From NCBI GenBank assembly GCA_009781635.1, contig WQXU01000002.1, positions 1 to 64,000 on the forward strand: a stretch of DNA of 64,000 nucleotides, given 5' to 3'. A program made the position numbers and the translations under genes. Below the pieces are notes generated by a model. It was not told the origin of the DNA and searched no databases. It was given only the letters and a program-made list of their open reading frames with translations. Shown here piece after piece: positions 34,734 to 43,609 of this stretch; position 1 is the stretch's first letter, and each line of letters opens with the position of its first letter. The stretch is from Treponema sp. GTDB lineage: Bacteria > Spirochaetota > Spirochaetia > Treponematales > Breznakiellaceae.

Positions 34734-35666
34734 CTAATCAAAGATTCTACTGATTATAAGATTTTTGTCAATAAGCGGACGTTCAACAAGCACATCGGGA
34801 TCTGTATTTTCTGTACTGACACGGAATTCCCAATGCAGATGCGGTCCTGTCGAAAATCCTGTGGAACCTGAAAGGCCAATCAATTCGCCGGCTTCTACAA
34901 TTGCGCCTTCTTCTGCAATAACACTGTCCAAATGATAGTAAAGAGAATATACACCAGGCGCATGTTCCAGAACTATTGAATAGCCTGAAAGAATTCTCAT
35001 GCGTGAAAGCGCCACTCTTCCCCTGCCGGAAGCGCGTACCTCTGTTCCTGTCGGTATTCCAAAATCTACGCCCGCATGAATTGACGTAACTCTTCTTCCG
35101 TCAGAATACTCATTAATGCGCCGCGTTCCGAACTGGCTTGTTCTTCTTGTTGCTGTAACAGGCGGCAGAAAGGGGCCTGTGTGGTAAATTTGATTTCCCG
35201 TTCTGGCAAGAATTGCCCAGAGCACTTCGGCTTCCCTTGTTCTTTCCGGATTAGGATCCGCCACCAGACTTGTAAGAGAAGGAGTTAAGGCCAGTGTCTC
35301 GGATCTGAATTGCCTGGGCGCTATTGTAAAGGTTATGTCATATGCTGCGCCCCATTGGTTAATCATTTTTATTACCGCTTCACCGGGAGCGGCTGTAGCG
35401 GGGATTGTTAAAAAGGCTGCTTTGAAACCCGGGTTTCTGCCTTCGGCAGGAACTGTAAAAAATCTGGCTCTGCCTGATTGTTTGTCATCAATGAGCAGCC
35501 ACGCTTCCACTTCATCTGTATTAACGCCTATTGTTACAGGATCTCCGGGACGCGGGGACTCAGGAATTATTGTGTATCTGACAACCTGGGCTGAAACGAC
35601 AGGGTGCCCGGCGCAGGCTGTAAAAAATAAACAGATAACAAAAAAAATTAAGATGCGTTTAATCAT
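34734..35666 (-). CDS. M23 family metallopeptidase lipoprotein
   Basis: A 310-residue protein predicted to cut or bind peptidoglycan peptides. I choose the ATG at 35666, seven bases after GGGAG, over 35672. The lipobox is FFTAC near residue 18. An N-terminal beta domain is followed by an M23 (LytM/peptidase) domain with HAGVDFGIP (zinc ligands H and D) and HLHWEF (second histidine pair). The zinc site looks complete. It overlaps the end of recJ by eight bases. Confidence 0.9.
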   Translation of the reverse strand: MIKRILIFFVICLFFTACAGHPVVSAQVVRYTIIPESPRPGDPVTIGVNTDEVEAWLLIDDKQSGRARFFTVPAEGRNPGFKAAFLTIPATAAPGEAVIKMINQWGAAYDITFTIAPRQFRSETLALTPSLTSLVADPNPERTREAEVLWAILARTGNQIYHTGPFLPPVTATRRTSQFGTRRINEYSDGRRVTSIHAGVDFGIPTGTEVRASGRGRVALSRMRILSGYSIVLEHAPGVYSLYYHLDSVIAEEGAIVEAGELIGLSGSTGFSTGPHLHWEFRVSTENTDPDVLVERPLIDKNLIISRIFD

Positions 35667-37806
35667 GTGCATTCTCCCTGCTTTTTTTAAGATCCATGAT
35701 CATTATTTGCGGAGTTTCATTTCCCTTGAAATAATCACGCGCAAGATTGAAGGCGATATCTACTTTGTCGTTAATGCCGAATTCCTTGTTTATTACACGA
35801 TCTGCGCTTTGCCAGTAGAGAGCAGGCCATTTATATTTTCCGGCATCAAGTGTCATCTTTACATGTTTTGCATCCGGCTTTCCGATAAAATTTATTTCCT
35901 TAATCGTTATTTTTTTTGTCATAAAAACAAGCTGATCATTATTGCTGCCGTAGGGCTCGAAAAGATCGACCAGCTTTAATATATCAGGTTTTAAAAAATC
36001 GTGCGGAAGCTCTGCATCTATCTGAATAGTTTGCTCATCGGGCAGATCTTCAAATTCTATTGCAGAGACAGCCGATTTTAACCGCTTTAGAAAGGTATCC
36101 CAGTTTTCCATAACCATACTAAAACCGCCTGCCGCCTGGTGCCCTCCGGAATCAATAAATAAATCGCCGCAATGTTCAAAAAGGGCATGGACATTATATC
36201 CTCTTGCAGAACGGATTGATCCTGTTGCAATGCCATCGCTGATGGAAACTGCCATTGACGGAACATTAAAGAAACGGCAGGCGCGCTGGGCCATCAATCC
36301 TGTCACTCCCTTGTTGATCATTTCACCGGATACAAACGAAAACTTTTCCTCAAATTCATTGAAACTTTTATAAGCCATGGGTTCCAGTATTGCCCAGGTT
36401 TCTTCCTCAAGTTCTTTTCGCTTTTCGTTCATTTGAACAAGTTCTGCGGCAAGCTTCTCTCTTTTTTGCGGGTCTTTTTCAAAAAACAGGGCAGCTGCAG
36501 TTTCTGCATGTCCCATCCTCCGCGCTGCGTTAATGCTGGGGCACAGCCTCCATGAAATATCTTTTGTGTCAAAGCGCCGTCCTGTCAAATCCAGTCTGCG
36601 GAGAAGCTGTAAAAGCCCGGGCCTTGGTTTCTTTTCCAGAGACTCAAGCCCTCTTCGGACTATTACCCTGTTTTCGTCTAACAGCGGCATTATATCCGCA
36701 ATGGTTCCCAAAGCGGCAAGCTGAATATCTGCGTTTTCATTTTCTGCATCGTCTTTGTTTTTCTCTTTAATTTTTGCATATGATGTAAAAAGATTGACAA
36801 AAACATCAAGCTCGCTCAATTCCCTGTTTGAATATTTTGCGATTTTAGAAAGCTCTTTTATGCGCAAAAGGCTAAGGCCGGCTGTCTGCGGAATCTCCCT
36901 GCCAATCTGCGGAGCAATGTCAAAAAGGCCGAATTCAACGCCATTGCCGAATAGTTTTATAAATGTTTGTTTATGCAGGGGAGCGTCCCAGCAGCATATA
37001 TGCTGGCCTTCAAGGAAGGCGGGCAGCCTGGTATCGCCGATTGAAATCATTCCCGGTACAATTGTTTCAGATAAAATTTCTGTTACCTGCAAATTGCGCA
37101 TTTTTGCAATTTCGATAACCCATGCGTCATTCACAGGTCTTGTATTTAAAAGACAGATTTGCTGTCCGTACAATTCGCTTCTCTGCGAAAAACGAAGCGC
37201 CGTAACAAGTTTGAATGCAACGCCGCAGCCGGATAAATTCCGGAAGGGGTAATTTGAGTTTTTCAGTTTTGGATTGATAATAACAAGCGCATCCGGAAGT
37301 TCATCCTGCGGCTCGTGGTGATCCGTTACGATAACATCGATTGAAAGTTCGTTAGCCCTTTGTATTTCTGAAAACCTGGAGATGCCGCAGTCAACTGTAA
37401 TTATTAATGTGCCGTCTTTGGAAGCAAAATCATCAACCGCTTCCATGCTTAGTCCGTAAGATTCATCCCCTGTAGGAATGCGCCAGGTAACATCCATGCC
37501 AATATTCTCAAGGTACCCCGCAAGAAGAGCGGTTCCCGTTATACCGTCAACATCGCTGTCGCCGAAAACAAGAACCTTTTCCCCCTCTTCTTTTGCTGCG
37601 AGAATCCGCTCAACTGCGTCTTCCATGCCGTCAAGAGCAAAGGGATTGCGAAGGGATGTAATGTCATCTTCAAGGAAATAGCGTATCGAATCGCCTGTAC
37701 TGTGACCGCGGCGTATAAGTATAGAGGCAGTTAACAGATCGCAGCCGTATTTTGAAGAAACTTCCTTTACCTGTTCGGGAGAAATCTCTTTTTTATCCCA
37801 TTTCAT
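35659..37806 (-). CDS. recJ: single-stranded-DNA-specific exonuclease RecJ
   Basis: A 715-residue 5'-3' exonuclease of recombination and mismatch repair. DHH-domain motifs: GDSDVDG (82-88, where tyrosine is more common than serine), TVDCGIS, TDHHEP (DHH at 162-164). The DHHA1 motif GGHQAAGGF lies in the second half, followed by the RecJ OB domain. Length is slightly above the usual 550-600 residues because of a mid-protein insertion. No clear ribosome site precedes the ATG. Confidence 0.94.
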   Translation of the reverse strand: MKWDKKEISPEQVKEVSSKYGCDLLTASILIRRGHSTGDSIRYFLEDDITSLRNPFALDGMEDAVERILAAKEEGEKVLVFGDSDVDGITGTALLAGYLENIGMDVTWRIPTGDESYGLSMEAVDDFASKDGTLIITVDCGISRFSEIQRANELSIDVIVTDHHEPQDELPDALVIINPKLKNSNYPFRNLSGCGVAFKLVTALRFSQRSELYGQQICLLNTRPVNDAWVIEIAKMRNLQVTEILSETIVPGMISIGDTRLPAFLEGQHICCWDAPLHKQTFIKLFGNGVEFGLFDIAPQIGREIPQTAGLSLLRIKELSKIAKYSNRELSELDVFVNLFTSYAKIKEKNKDDAENENADIQLAALGTIADIMPLLDENRVIVRRGLESLEKKPRPGLLQLLRRLDLTGRRFDTKDISWRLCPSINAARRMGHAETAAALFFEKDPQKREKLAAELVQMNEKRKELEEETWAILEPMAYKSFNEFEEKFSFVSGEMINKGVTGLMAQRACRFFNVPSMAVSISDGIATGSIRSARGYNVHALFEHCGDLFIDSGGHQAAGGFSMVMENWDTFLKRLKSAVSAIEFEDLPDEQTIQIDAELPHDFLKPDILKLVDLFEPYGSNNDQLVFMTKKITIKEINFIGKPDAKHVKMTLDAGKYKWPALYWQSADRVINKEFGINDKVDIAFNLARDYFKGNETPQIMIMDLKKSRENAHD

Positions 37807-37911
37807 GCAAGTTAATGGTAGTGGAAAAAAAGATAATTTACCAGTACTAACTTTTTAACCTTGGTAAATAAGGATTTATGATGTATTCTATTTTTTATAA
37901 GGAAGGGAATC

Positions 37912-38778
37912 ATGAAAAAAATGATGTTAATGGGATTAATACTAAGCGTTGCTGCGGCAGGAGCCTACGGAAATGAGAGCGGAATATTTTCTTTTAGAGT
38001 AGGGCACTTTGAAGTTTTTATGCTTGTCGAATCGGAAAGAGACGGCAACACCGGTATTCTTGTTGGAGCAGACGAATCAATTTTACGCCGGTATATACCG
38101 GTTCAGGGTTTTAAACATACCGCCAATGCTTTTTTAGTAAAAGCATCCGGACAGAATATTTTGATTGATACAGGGACAGGAGCAGGCGGAGTTATAATTG
38201 ATAAAATCAGAAGCCTGGGAGTGAATCCGGAAGATGTACATGCGGTGCTTATTACCCATCTGCATGGTGATCACTTTGGCAGTCTTCAGAGGGACGGTGC
38301 GGCAGTGTTCCCAAATGCAAAAATTTATCTTTCTGCAAGAGAGCTTACGCATTTTACCGTAACAAGTGTTAATCAGGGAGCAGTAAACGCTCTTACTCCG
38401 TACAGATCAAATATCGTTACCTTTGTACCGGGCCCGGTTTCTGCAGAAAGAAGGACTGAATTACTGCCGGGAATTTTCCCGATAGCAGCTTACGGGCATA
38501 CTCCCGGACACACAATTTATCTTTTACAAAGCGGCCGCGCCAGCCTGCTGATAATAGGCGATCTTCTGCATGTCGCACTTGTGCAGTTTCCCGTTCCGTC
38601 AATCAGCGCTACTTTTGACATTGACGCCTCCGCCGCAGCGCGCACCCGTCAGCAGGTTCTTACATACGCCGCGCAAAACAGAATACCAATAGGCGGAATG
38701 CATCTTGTTTACCCCGGAATCGGAATGCTTGAAGCATACAATAACGGAAACAGTTTTAGATACGAACCGATGGATTGA
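37912..38778 (+). CDS. exported metallo-beta-lactamase-fold hydrolase
   Basis: A 288-residue MBL-fold protein with a signal peptide (cut near AYG/NES, residue 20) and the zinc motif THLHGDHFG (H116, H118, D120, H121), followed by GHTPGHT and a late D in IIGDLLH. It resembles lactonase-type and other small-molecule hydrolases, but the substrate is not evident. AAGGAAGGGA precedes the ATG and a hairpin terminator follows. Confidence 0.88.
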   Translation: MKKMMLMGLILSVAAAGAYGNESGIFSFRVGHFEVFMLVESERDGNTGILVGADESILRRYIPVQGFKHTANAFLVKASGQNILIDTGTGAGGVIIDKIRSLGVNPEDVHAVLITHLHGDHFGSLQRDGAAVFPNAKIYLSARELTHFTVTSVNQGAVNALTPYRSNIVTFVPGPVSAERRTELLPGIFPIAAYGHTPGHTIYLLQSGRASLLIIGDLLHVALVQFPVPSISATFDIDASAAARTRQQVLTYAAQNRIPIGGMHLVYPGIGMLEAYNNGNSFRYEPMD

Positions 38779-38788
38779 AAGTGGCGAT

Positions 38789-38816
38789 AGTATCCGGCCC
38801 TTTTGAGCCGGATGCT
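38789..38816 (+). terminator. hairpin terminator after the MBL-fold gene
   Basis: A 10-bp stem (38789-38798 with 38807-38816, CCGGC/GCCGG core, one G-U pair) with an 8-nt loop lies 11 bases after the stop. It is followed by ATTTATGAT rather than a long T-run. Confidence 0.6.
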
Positions 38817-39004
38817 ATTTATGATATCTAGTATAACACTCCATTCAATACGCGAATTGTGTTCGATGTTGTATCAAGGGAGCCATTTCTATTCTATGTA
38901 TTACAATTGAATGTTCCATACATTATTTTAAATGCCAAATTCATCCTGCTAGCTGCAACTCCTCCGCTGGAGATATCTGCTCTATTACTGGATATTTTAC
39001 CACC

Positions 39005-39130
39005 ATGCATTATTCAAACAAAGCAAAAATTGCAGCGAATATAACTGCGCAAATGGAAAAAAGAAACCGTAAAATGGCAGTTGCAATAAACAAATCCATT
39101 AAAAAACAGGAAGATGAAGAACACATTTAA
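39005..39130 (+). CDS. possible small charged protein (41 residues)
   Basis: An ATG frame of 42 codons encodes a charged, alanine- and lysine-rich peptide (MHYSNKAKIAANITAQMEKR...). Composition is protein-like but there is no ribosome site. It may be the remnant of a longer gene in the otherwise non-coding 38817-39157 stretch, where I see nothing else. It ends 28 bases before the palindrome upstream of the ATPase gene. Confidence 0.25.
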   Translation: MHYSNKAKIAANITAQMEKRNRKMAVAINKSIKKQEDEEHI

Positions 39131-39157
39131 ATACTGTAAAACCGCATATTGACAAAA

Positions 39158-39187
39158 ACAATATACTCATTATAATGAGTATATTGT
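39158..39187. promoter_or_regulatory. 30-bp perfect palindrome upstream of the DUF4143 ATPase
   Basis: A self-complementary 30-mer with 15-bp arms (ACAATATACTCATTA and complement) and no spacer. A half-site TGAGTAAA follows at 39198-39205, next to the ribosome site. A related palindrome with the same trailing half-site lies after the gene (40461-40508). It is probably a dimer operator or an element end. Confidence 0.6.
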
Positions 39188-39215
39188 AAATCGAACTGAG
39201 TAAACAGGAGTAATT

Positions 39216-40400
39216 GTGTATAAACGGATATTGGTAGAACAGTTAAAAAAGAGGCTGAAAGAAAAGCGGCTGTTTATGCAGATTATAATCGGCCCCCGGC
39301 AGACTGGTAAAACAACGGCTGTGTTACAAGCGCTGGAATTGTTAGACAAACAGCACCATTTTATAAGCGCTGATGATCCTGTTGTGGTTTCTCTTGAATG
39401 GCTGCGTAACGAATGGGAAAAAGTCCGTCTTATGCATAAGCAGTCTAAAAAAGAGGTTATTCTTGCTATAGACGAGGTACAGAAAATTCCTCAATGGCCT
39501 TCCATGGTAAAGTATTTATGGGATGAGGATACCAGAAAAAAGAACCAGGTTAAAATAATTTTGCTGGGTTCATCTTCATTGTTAATTCAAAAAGGCTTGA
39601 ATGAGTCTCTGGCAGGCCGTTTTGAAATATTATTTTGTTCTCACTGGAATTATCTGGAATGTAAAGAGGCTTTTAATTTCACGTTGAACGATTTTTTGTT
39701 TTTTGGCGGCTATCCCGGAGCGGCCAATTTGAAAAAAGATATTGGACGCTGGGCCCGGTATATTGGTTCATCAATTGTAGAGCCGGTTATATCCAGAGAT
39801 ATTCTTCAAATGGAAGAAATCCGTAAACCGGCTCTTCTTCGGGCATTATTTACATTAGGCGCTCAATACTCGGCTCAGGAATTATCGTATACAAAAATGC
39901 TGGGTCAGTTGACAGATGCCGGCAACACAGTAACGCTTGCGCATTATCTGGATTTACTGGACAAAGCAAATGTATTATGCGGTCTTCAAAAATATGCAGC
40001 TAACAAACTGCGGTCTAAGCAAAGCTCTCCGCGTTTAATGGTTTATGATACATCACTGCTTATATGGTCTGCAGGAGCTTCCCGGAAGCGCTTTCTTGAA
40101 CTGCCGGATTCCCGCGGGCATTTGATCGAAAGCGCGGTAGGAGCCTGTCTTTTGGCCCGTGGAAAAGAGGAAGGATTTTCTGTTTATTGGTGGAGAGATC
40201 GCGAAATGGAAATTGACTTTGTGATAGAAAAGGGAACAACGGCTCTTTCCGCTATTGAAGTTAAAAGCGGAAGAATCAAAAACGTAAAAGGCAGTATGGA
40301 GTTTATGAAAAAACACCCAAACGCCTTATGCCTTACTGTGGGAAGCGATAGCTGCAGTCTTGAGGATTTTCTGGAAAAAAAAATACCGTTGTTTAAATAA
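39216..40400 (+). CDS. AAA ATPase with DUF4143 domain
   Basis: A 394-residue protein of the widespread ATPase/DUF4143 family. Walker A is GPRQTGKT (26-33), Walker B VILAIDE (81-87), with the sensor segment LLGSSSLLIQKGLNESLAGR. The C-terminal DUF4143 part has DREMEIDFVIE and AIEVKSG, resembling a PD-(D/E)XK nuclease-like core. The start is GTG with CAGGAG. Such genes are patchily distributed and move often; the function is not established. Flanking palindromes suggest autoregulation or a mobile cassette. Confidence 0.88.
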   Translation: MYKRILVEQLKKRLKEKRLFMQIIIGPRQTGKTTAVLQALELLDKQHHFISADDPVVVSLEWLRNEWEKVRLMHKQSKKEVILAIDEVQKIPQWPSMVKYLWDEDTRKKNQVKIILLGSSSLLIQKGLNESLAGRFEILFCSHWNYLECKEAFNFTLNDFLFFGGYPGAANLKKDIGRWARYIGSSIVEPVISRDILQMEEIRKPALLRALFTLGAQYSAQELSYTKMLGQLTDAGNTVTLAHYLDLLDKANVLCGLQKYAANKLRSKQSSPRLMVYDTSLLIWSAGASRKRFLELPDSRGHLIESAVGACLLARGKEEGFSVYWWRDREMEIDFVIEKGTTALSAIEVKSGRIKNVKGSMEFMKKHPNALCLTVGSDSCSLEDFLEKKIPLFK

Positions 40401-40460
40401 ATATAGCTTAGTTTACATTTTATTGTTCTGCTGTATACAGAATAATGAATGCGTGTGATT

Positions 40461-40492
40461 TACAATTTACTCAATGCACTGAGTAAATTGTA
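40461..40492. promoter_or_regulatory. palindrome downstream of the DUF4143 ATPase
   Basis: Arms TACAATTTACTCA (40461-40473) and its complement (40480-40492) flank a 6-nt spacer. A TGAGTAAA half-site follows at 40501-40508. The layout repeats that at 39158-39205, so the ATPase gene lies between two directly repeated operator-like modules. Confidence 0.55.
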
Positions 40493-40542
40493 AAATACAT
40501 TGAGTAAAAGTTTCTGCCACTGCCAGCACCGGAAAGTAAAAC

Positions 40543-41013
40543 TTAAAACAGTCTTTTTACCCACTCTGCAATCATCTGCTTTGCGCCCTCGCTGTCTTTG
40601 CTGGAAGGTTCATTAATATCCATTTCGCTGATGATATCATTGCCGGGGAGCAGCGTTTTAAATTTATCCATAGCTTGTCCCAACCCGCCTGCATGACATG
40701 CAAAGAGAGCAATCTTTTTTCCTTTTATTTCTGTATCGGAAAGAAATGTTTTTAACGGTGATGCGGGAGCGGCTGCCCAAACCGGCGAACCGATAATTAT
40801 CAAGTCATACGCAGAAGGATCAAAAGTATAGGGTTTAAGGGGCGGCTTTTTTGAAATCATTAATCCAAAGCTCCAAAAGAATTTTGACAATCCCTTGCGT
40901 TTTTTATCATCCTTTGTGTGCAAAGGGATTAAATCACAGTCCAAATTGGCTTTTATCTCTTCTGCGACAAAAGCGCAGTTTCCGTTAAGTGAATAATAAA
41001 CAATTGCAGTTTT
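40543..41013 (-). CDS. flavodoxin
   Basis: A 156-residue flavodoxin-like electron carrier. The FMN phosphate loop is YYSLNGNC near residues 7-14; later loops are IGSPVWAAAPASP and ALFACHAGG. I use the ATG at 41013, preceded by GGAG; a longer frame starts at 41028. It may carry electrons as an alternative to ferredoxin. Confidence 0.88.
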   Translation of the reverse strand, partial: KTAIVYYSLNGNCAFVAEEIKANLDCDLIPLHTKDDKKRKGLSKFFWSFGLMISKKPPLKPYTFDPSAYDLIIIGSPVWAAAPASPLKTFLSDTEIKGKKIALFACHAGGLGQAMDKFKTLLPGNDIISEMDINEPSSKDSEGAKQMIAEWVKRLF

Positions 41014-41067
41014 CATAAGCGCCTCCAATGAGCCCGAACGGGCGAAGTTTTAAGGTACTATTATACA

Positions 41068-41835
41068 CTACCAGTCCCAGCTTGCAAGCCTTTTTCCGAA
41101 TGCATTTGTTAAAACGCTGGCGGCAAGAGATTTTACTTCATTAAAAGATTTGCTGTCCATTGAGTAACGGTAAACCTGCGAAGGCTCAAGCGAGTTCGCC
41201 GTACAAAGCCACTTCCGGCAGCCGGGGTTTAATTTTATCACCCTGCTCCCTGCTCCCTGCTCCCCAATCCCTAAACTCTCTTCCCGGATGCAACTTGCGC
41301 ATAATGCAGAGCTTTCCCGGATACTGTACCAGAGCTGAATATCTCCATCTATTCCGCAGGATGAACAGCATTCCAGATGAGGCTGTATCCCCAAAAACCC
41401 TGTCCATCGCCATAGAAAGTGAACCAATAAACGTCCGCACAATTCGTCATTGGCTGCGCTTTCCAGCGTATCCAGAGTAGCTGTTGCAAGATGCAGGGCA
41501 GTTCCCCATTCGCCGCCGCCGCCGTGAGATGAAAGAATGGTTTCCGCCAAAGCGCTTGCCGCCATGCTCCGTTCGTAAAGTTCCCGCAGGCCTATTCTCC
41601 ATGAGCGGACATCAAAATCACTGAGTTTTGCGTAATTTTTGGCCTTGTCGCGGTATATCCAGACCTGCCCGGAATTGTACGGCGCAGAATGTGCGCGTAA
41701 CTTGCTCTTTGGGCCGCCGAAAACTGTCGCCTTTATAATGCCTTCTTCCGCTGTTAGAAGAGTAACCTCGCTGTTCGATTCACCCGATGCGCGGCTTCTT
41801 AAAACTAAAGCTGAGAAAATGGCAGTTCTGCTCAT
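41068..41835 (-). CDS. recO: DNA repair protein RecO
   Basis: A 255-residue RecO, which helps load RecA at gaps. The N-terminal OB fold begins TAIFSALVLRSRASGESNSEV; the zinc-binding cysteines are in CCSSC and CASC. A CCCTGCT heptamer is repeated three times at 41241-41261 inside the coding sequence. The start overlaps the end of argA by four bases. Confidence 0.93.
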   Translation of the reverse strand: MSRTAIFSALVLRSRASGESNSEVTLLTAEEGIIKATVFGGPKSKLRAHSAPYNSGQVWIYRDKAKNYAKLSDFDVRSWRIGLRELYERSMAASALAETILSSHGGGGEWGTALHLATATLDTLESAANDELCGRLLVHFLWRWTGFLGIQPHLECCSSCGIDGDIQLWYSIRESSALCASCIREESLGIGEQGAGSRVIKLNPGCRKWLCTANSLEPSQVYRYSMDSKSFNEVKSLAASVLTNAFGKRLASWDW

Positions 41836-43109
41836 AAATCCAAAGCATAGACCTTGCTTTTGCGGGCTTGATCATAAACCTTGCGTTTTTGTTCAGGCAG
41901 ACTGTCAATTGGTGCTTCCTTAAAACCAAGGGATTCAAACCAGTCCTGTGATTGGGTTGTCAGCACAAATACGCGGCGCATTTTGCATTTTTTCGCTTTT
42001 TCAATAAGATAACCGACAATTTTTCTGCCAAGCCCAAGGTCTGTGTAATTTAATTCTGTGGCTACAGCGGCAATCTCTCCCTGGGATTCGCCCCAATCGT
42101 GCAGAGCGCCGCAGGCGCGGATTGAGCCGTCAATTTCCAGAACGGAATAATCGTTTTTTCTCTCCTGAATCTGTTCGGGATTCCGCCTGATAAGAAGACC
42201 TTTTTGCATTAGAGGTTCCATCAGCCGCAGGATGTCCGGCAGATCTCTGGAATGAAATGAGCGGATAGAATCGTATTCATCAGCGTAGATCATTGTCCCA
42301 ACACCTAAATTGGAATATAACTCTTTCAGGACAGAGCCGTCTTCTCTTCCGTCTATTATATGCACACGATGAATGCCTGCCTGACTTGCCTTTAAAGCCA
42401 GCTTGAGCTCCCGCAATAATTGCTGATTTGTATTGGAGTCTGATATCAGCATCTGTGTTTCTTTTGGGGTAAGTCTTGTAATGTCAAGCATGTCGCGGGC
42501 TGTAATGATAAACAGCTTAATCGCTCCAAGCGCTTTTGAGACTGTCAGCGCTATTTCATCGCTTGGCACATTGTACGGTTTCCCGGACGGACTCCAGCCA
42601 ATGCAAGGGAGGATAGGCACCATTCCCAAATTCAATACTCTTGACAGAGAGTCGGCGTAAATTTTATCGACAGTGCCTGTGTGTTCGGTATCTATGCCAT
42701 TAATTACGCCAAGCCCTCGTGCCCTTACAAAATTGCCGATAAGAGCATCAACTCTGCTGCCGGACAGAAAAGTCATGAACCGGCTGGCTACATTAAACGC
42801 CGCCATCTCAACATATGATATGGTTTGCGATGTTGTTACGCGAACAGGAATGTCATTTGCAGGCGCAAAGGATGAATCGATGTCATGCTGCCTGAATACA
42901 GCATCGATATTTTCCTTTACTCCGGGAACAATAATTACCTTATAACCGGTTTTTGCAAGCAGCGCCAGATCTTTTACAAGCCCGGGAAAGCCGGGATCTT
43001 CTGTTACGGGATAATCAATTTTGAAAACCATTGTAGAACCCTTAAACCGGTTTTGATAATGAAAAACTTCGCGGATAAGATCTACCTGGGAAAATTGGCT
43101 GTCATTCAT
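41832..43109 (-). CDS. argA: amino-acid N-acetyltransferase (N-acetylglutamate synthase)
   Basis: A 425-residue fusion of an amino-acid-kinase-fold domain (1-270) and a GNAT acetyltransferase domain (about 290-425, with VATELNYTDLGLGRKIVGYLIEKAK as the acetyl-CoA loop). This is the ArgA architecture for the first step of arginine synthesis; the kinase-like domain normally binds arginine for feedback. It is translationally coupled to recO. Confidence 0.92.
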   Translation of the reverse strand: MNDSQFSQVDLIREVFHYQNRFKGSTMVFKIDYPVTEDPGFPGLVKDLALLAKTGYKVIIVPGVKENIDAVFRQHDIDSSFAPANDIPVRVTTSQTISYVEMAAFNVASRFMTFLSGSRVDALIGNFVRARGLGVINGIDTEHTGTVDKIYADSLSRVLNLGMVPILPCIGWSPSGKPYNVPSDEIALTVSKALGAIKLFIITARDMLDITRLTPKETQMLISDSNTNQQLLRELKLALKASQAGIHRVHIIDGREDGSVLKELYSNLGVGTMIYADEYDSIRSFHSRDLPDILRLMEPLMQKGLLIRRNPEQIQERKNDYSVLEIDGSIRACGALHDWGESQGEIAAVATELNYTDLGLGRKIVGYLIEKAKKCKMRRVFVLTTQSQDWFESLGFKEAPIDSLPEQKRKVYDQARKSKVYALDL

Positions 43110-43159
43110 AAATTGATTTTAATATGAAACGGGACATGAGGGAAGGGGCAATTTATAGC

Positions 43160-43186
43160 TAATGTTAATTTCTCAAATTCCGATAT
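43160..43186 (+). promoter_or_regulatory. sigma-28-like promoter for flaB
   Basis: TAAT (43160-43163), 15 bases, then TCCGATAT (43179-43186) compares well with the flagellar sigma-28 consensus TAAA-N15-GCCGATAA (nine of twelve positions). Transcription would begin near 43193 and give a leader of about 415 bases before the flaB start. Confidence 0.5.
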
Positions 43187-43207
43187 TAGAAGTGAAATGG
43201 GAATAGT

Positions 43208-43587
43208 CTCTGGAGCCTTGGTTCAAGGTTTTCCAGAGATTCCTCCCCGCCTGGTTGAATTGTGCGCCCGTTGGGCTTCCATAATTTATCCGGGTAACCT
43301 CCACCCTTCCGGGAACGGTGGGTCGAGGGTTCTATTGGCGTTTTTCACAGAAAAGCGCCTAATGGCACAAGTCCAGCGTCTGTTTTTCTGTACAATAAAG
43401 AAGAGATTGTGCAGTAGAACAGGCGCTGGGCGCAAACAGAAAATCGGACTAAAAGTCCGTGGGTTTTTCCATTGGTATCATTCATTAGTGAATATTATCT
43501 TCATGAAAAAACTTAAAAGGAAACTGTAAAGCAGTTTCTTTTACGGCATGGAAGCCGCGGCGCAAAACCATCGGTGATGGTGCGCCG
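43208..43587 (+). ncRNA. long structured 5' leader of flaB, probable Termite-flg RNA motif
   Basis: At least seven helices lie in series. A: 43208-43238 (CTCTGGA/TCCAGAG with inner CCTTG/CAAGG). B: GCCC/GGGC at 43266-43276 and 43296-43331. C: 43337-43359. D: a 12-bp outer stem (43373-43384 with 43418-43429) and a 9-bp inner stem (43388-43396 with 43406-43414), each with one G-U pair. E: CGGACT/AGTCCG at 43445-43459, followed by TGGGTTTTT. F: 43516-43542, 11 bp. G: 43558-43587, just before the ribosome site. The Termite-flg motif is known from leaders of flagellar genes in termite-gut metagenomes, which fits; I could not score the match. The 500 bases between argA and flaB contain nothing else I believe in. 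Confidence 0.6.
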
Positions 43588-43609
43588 AAAAAGCCAAAGG
43601 AGTGAGTAT

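Noticed and set aside
43197-43529. 110-codon frame upstream of flaB
   Set aside because: No ribosome site, no recognisable family, and it runs through several strong RNA helices. A structured leader explains the region better.
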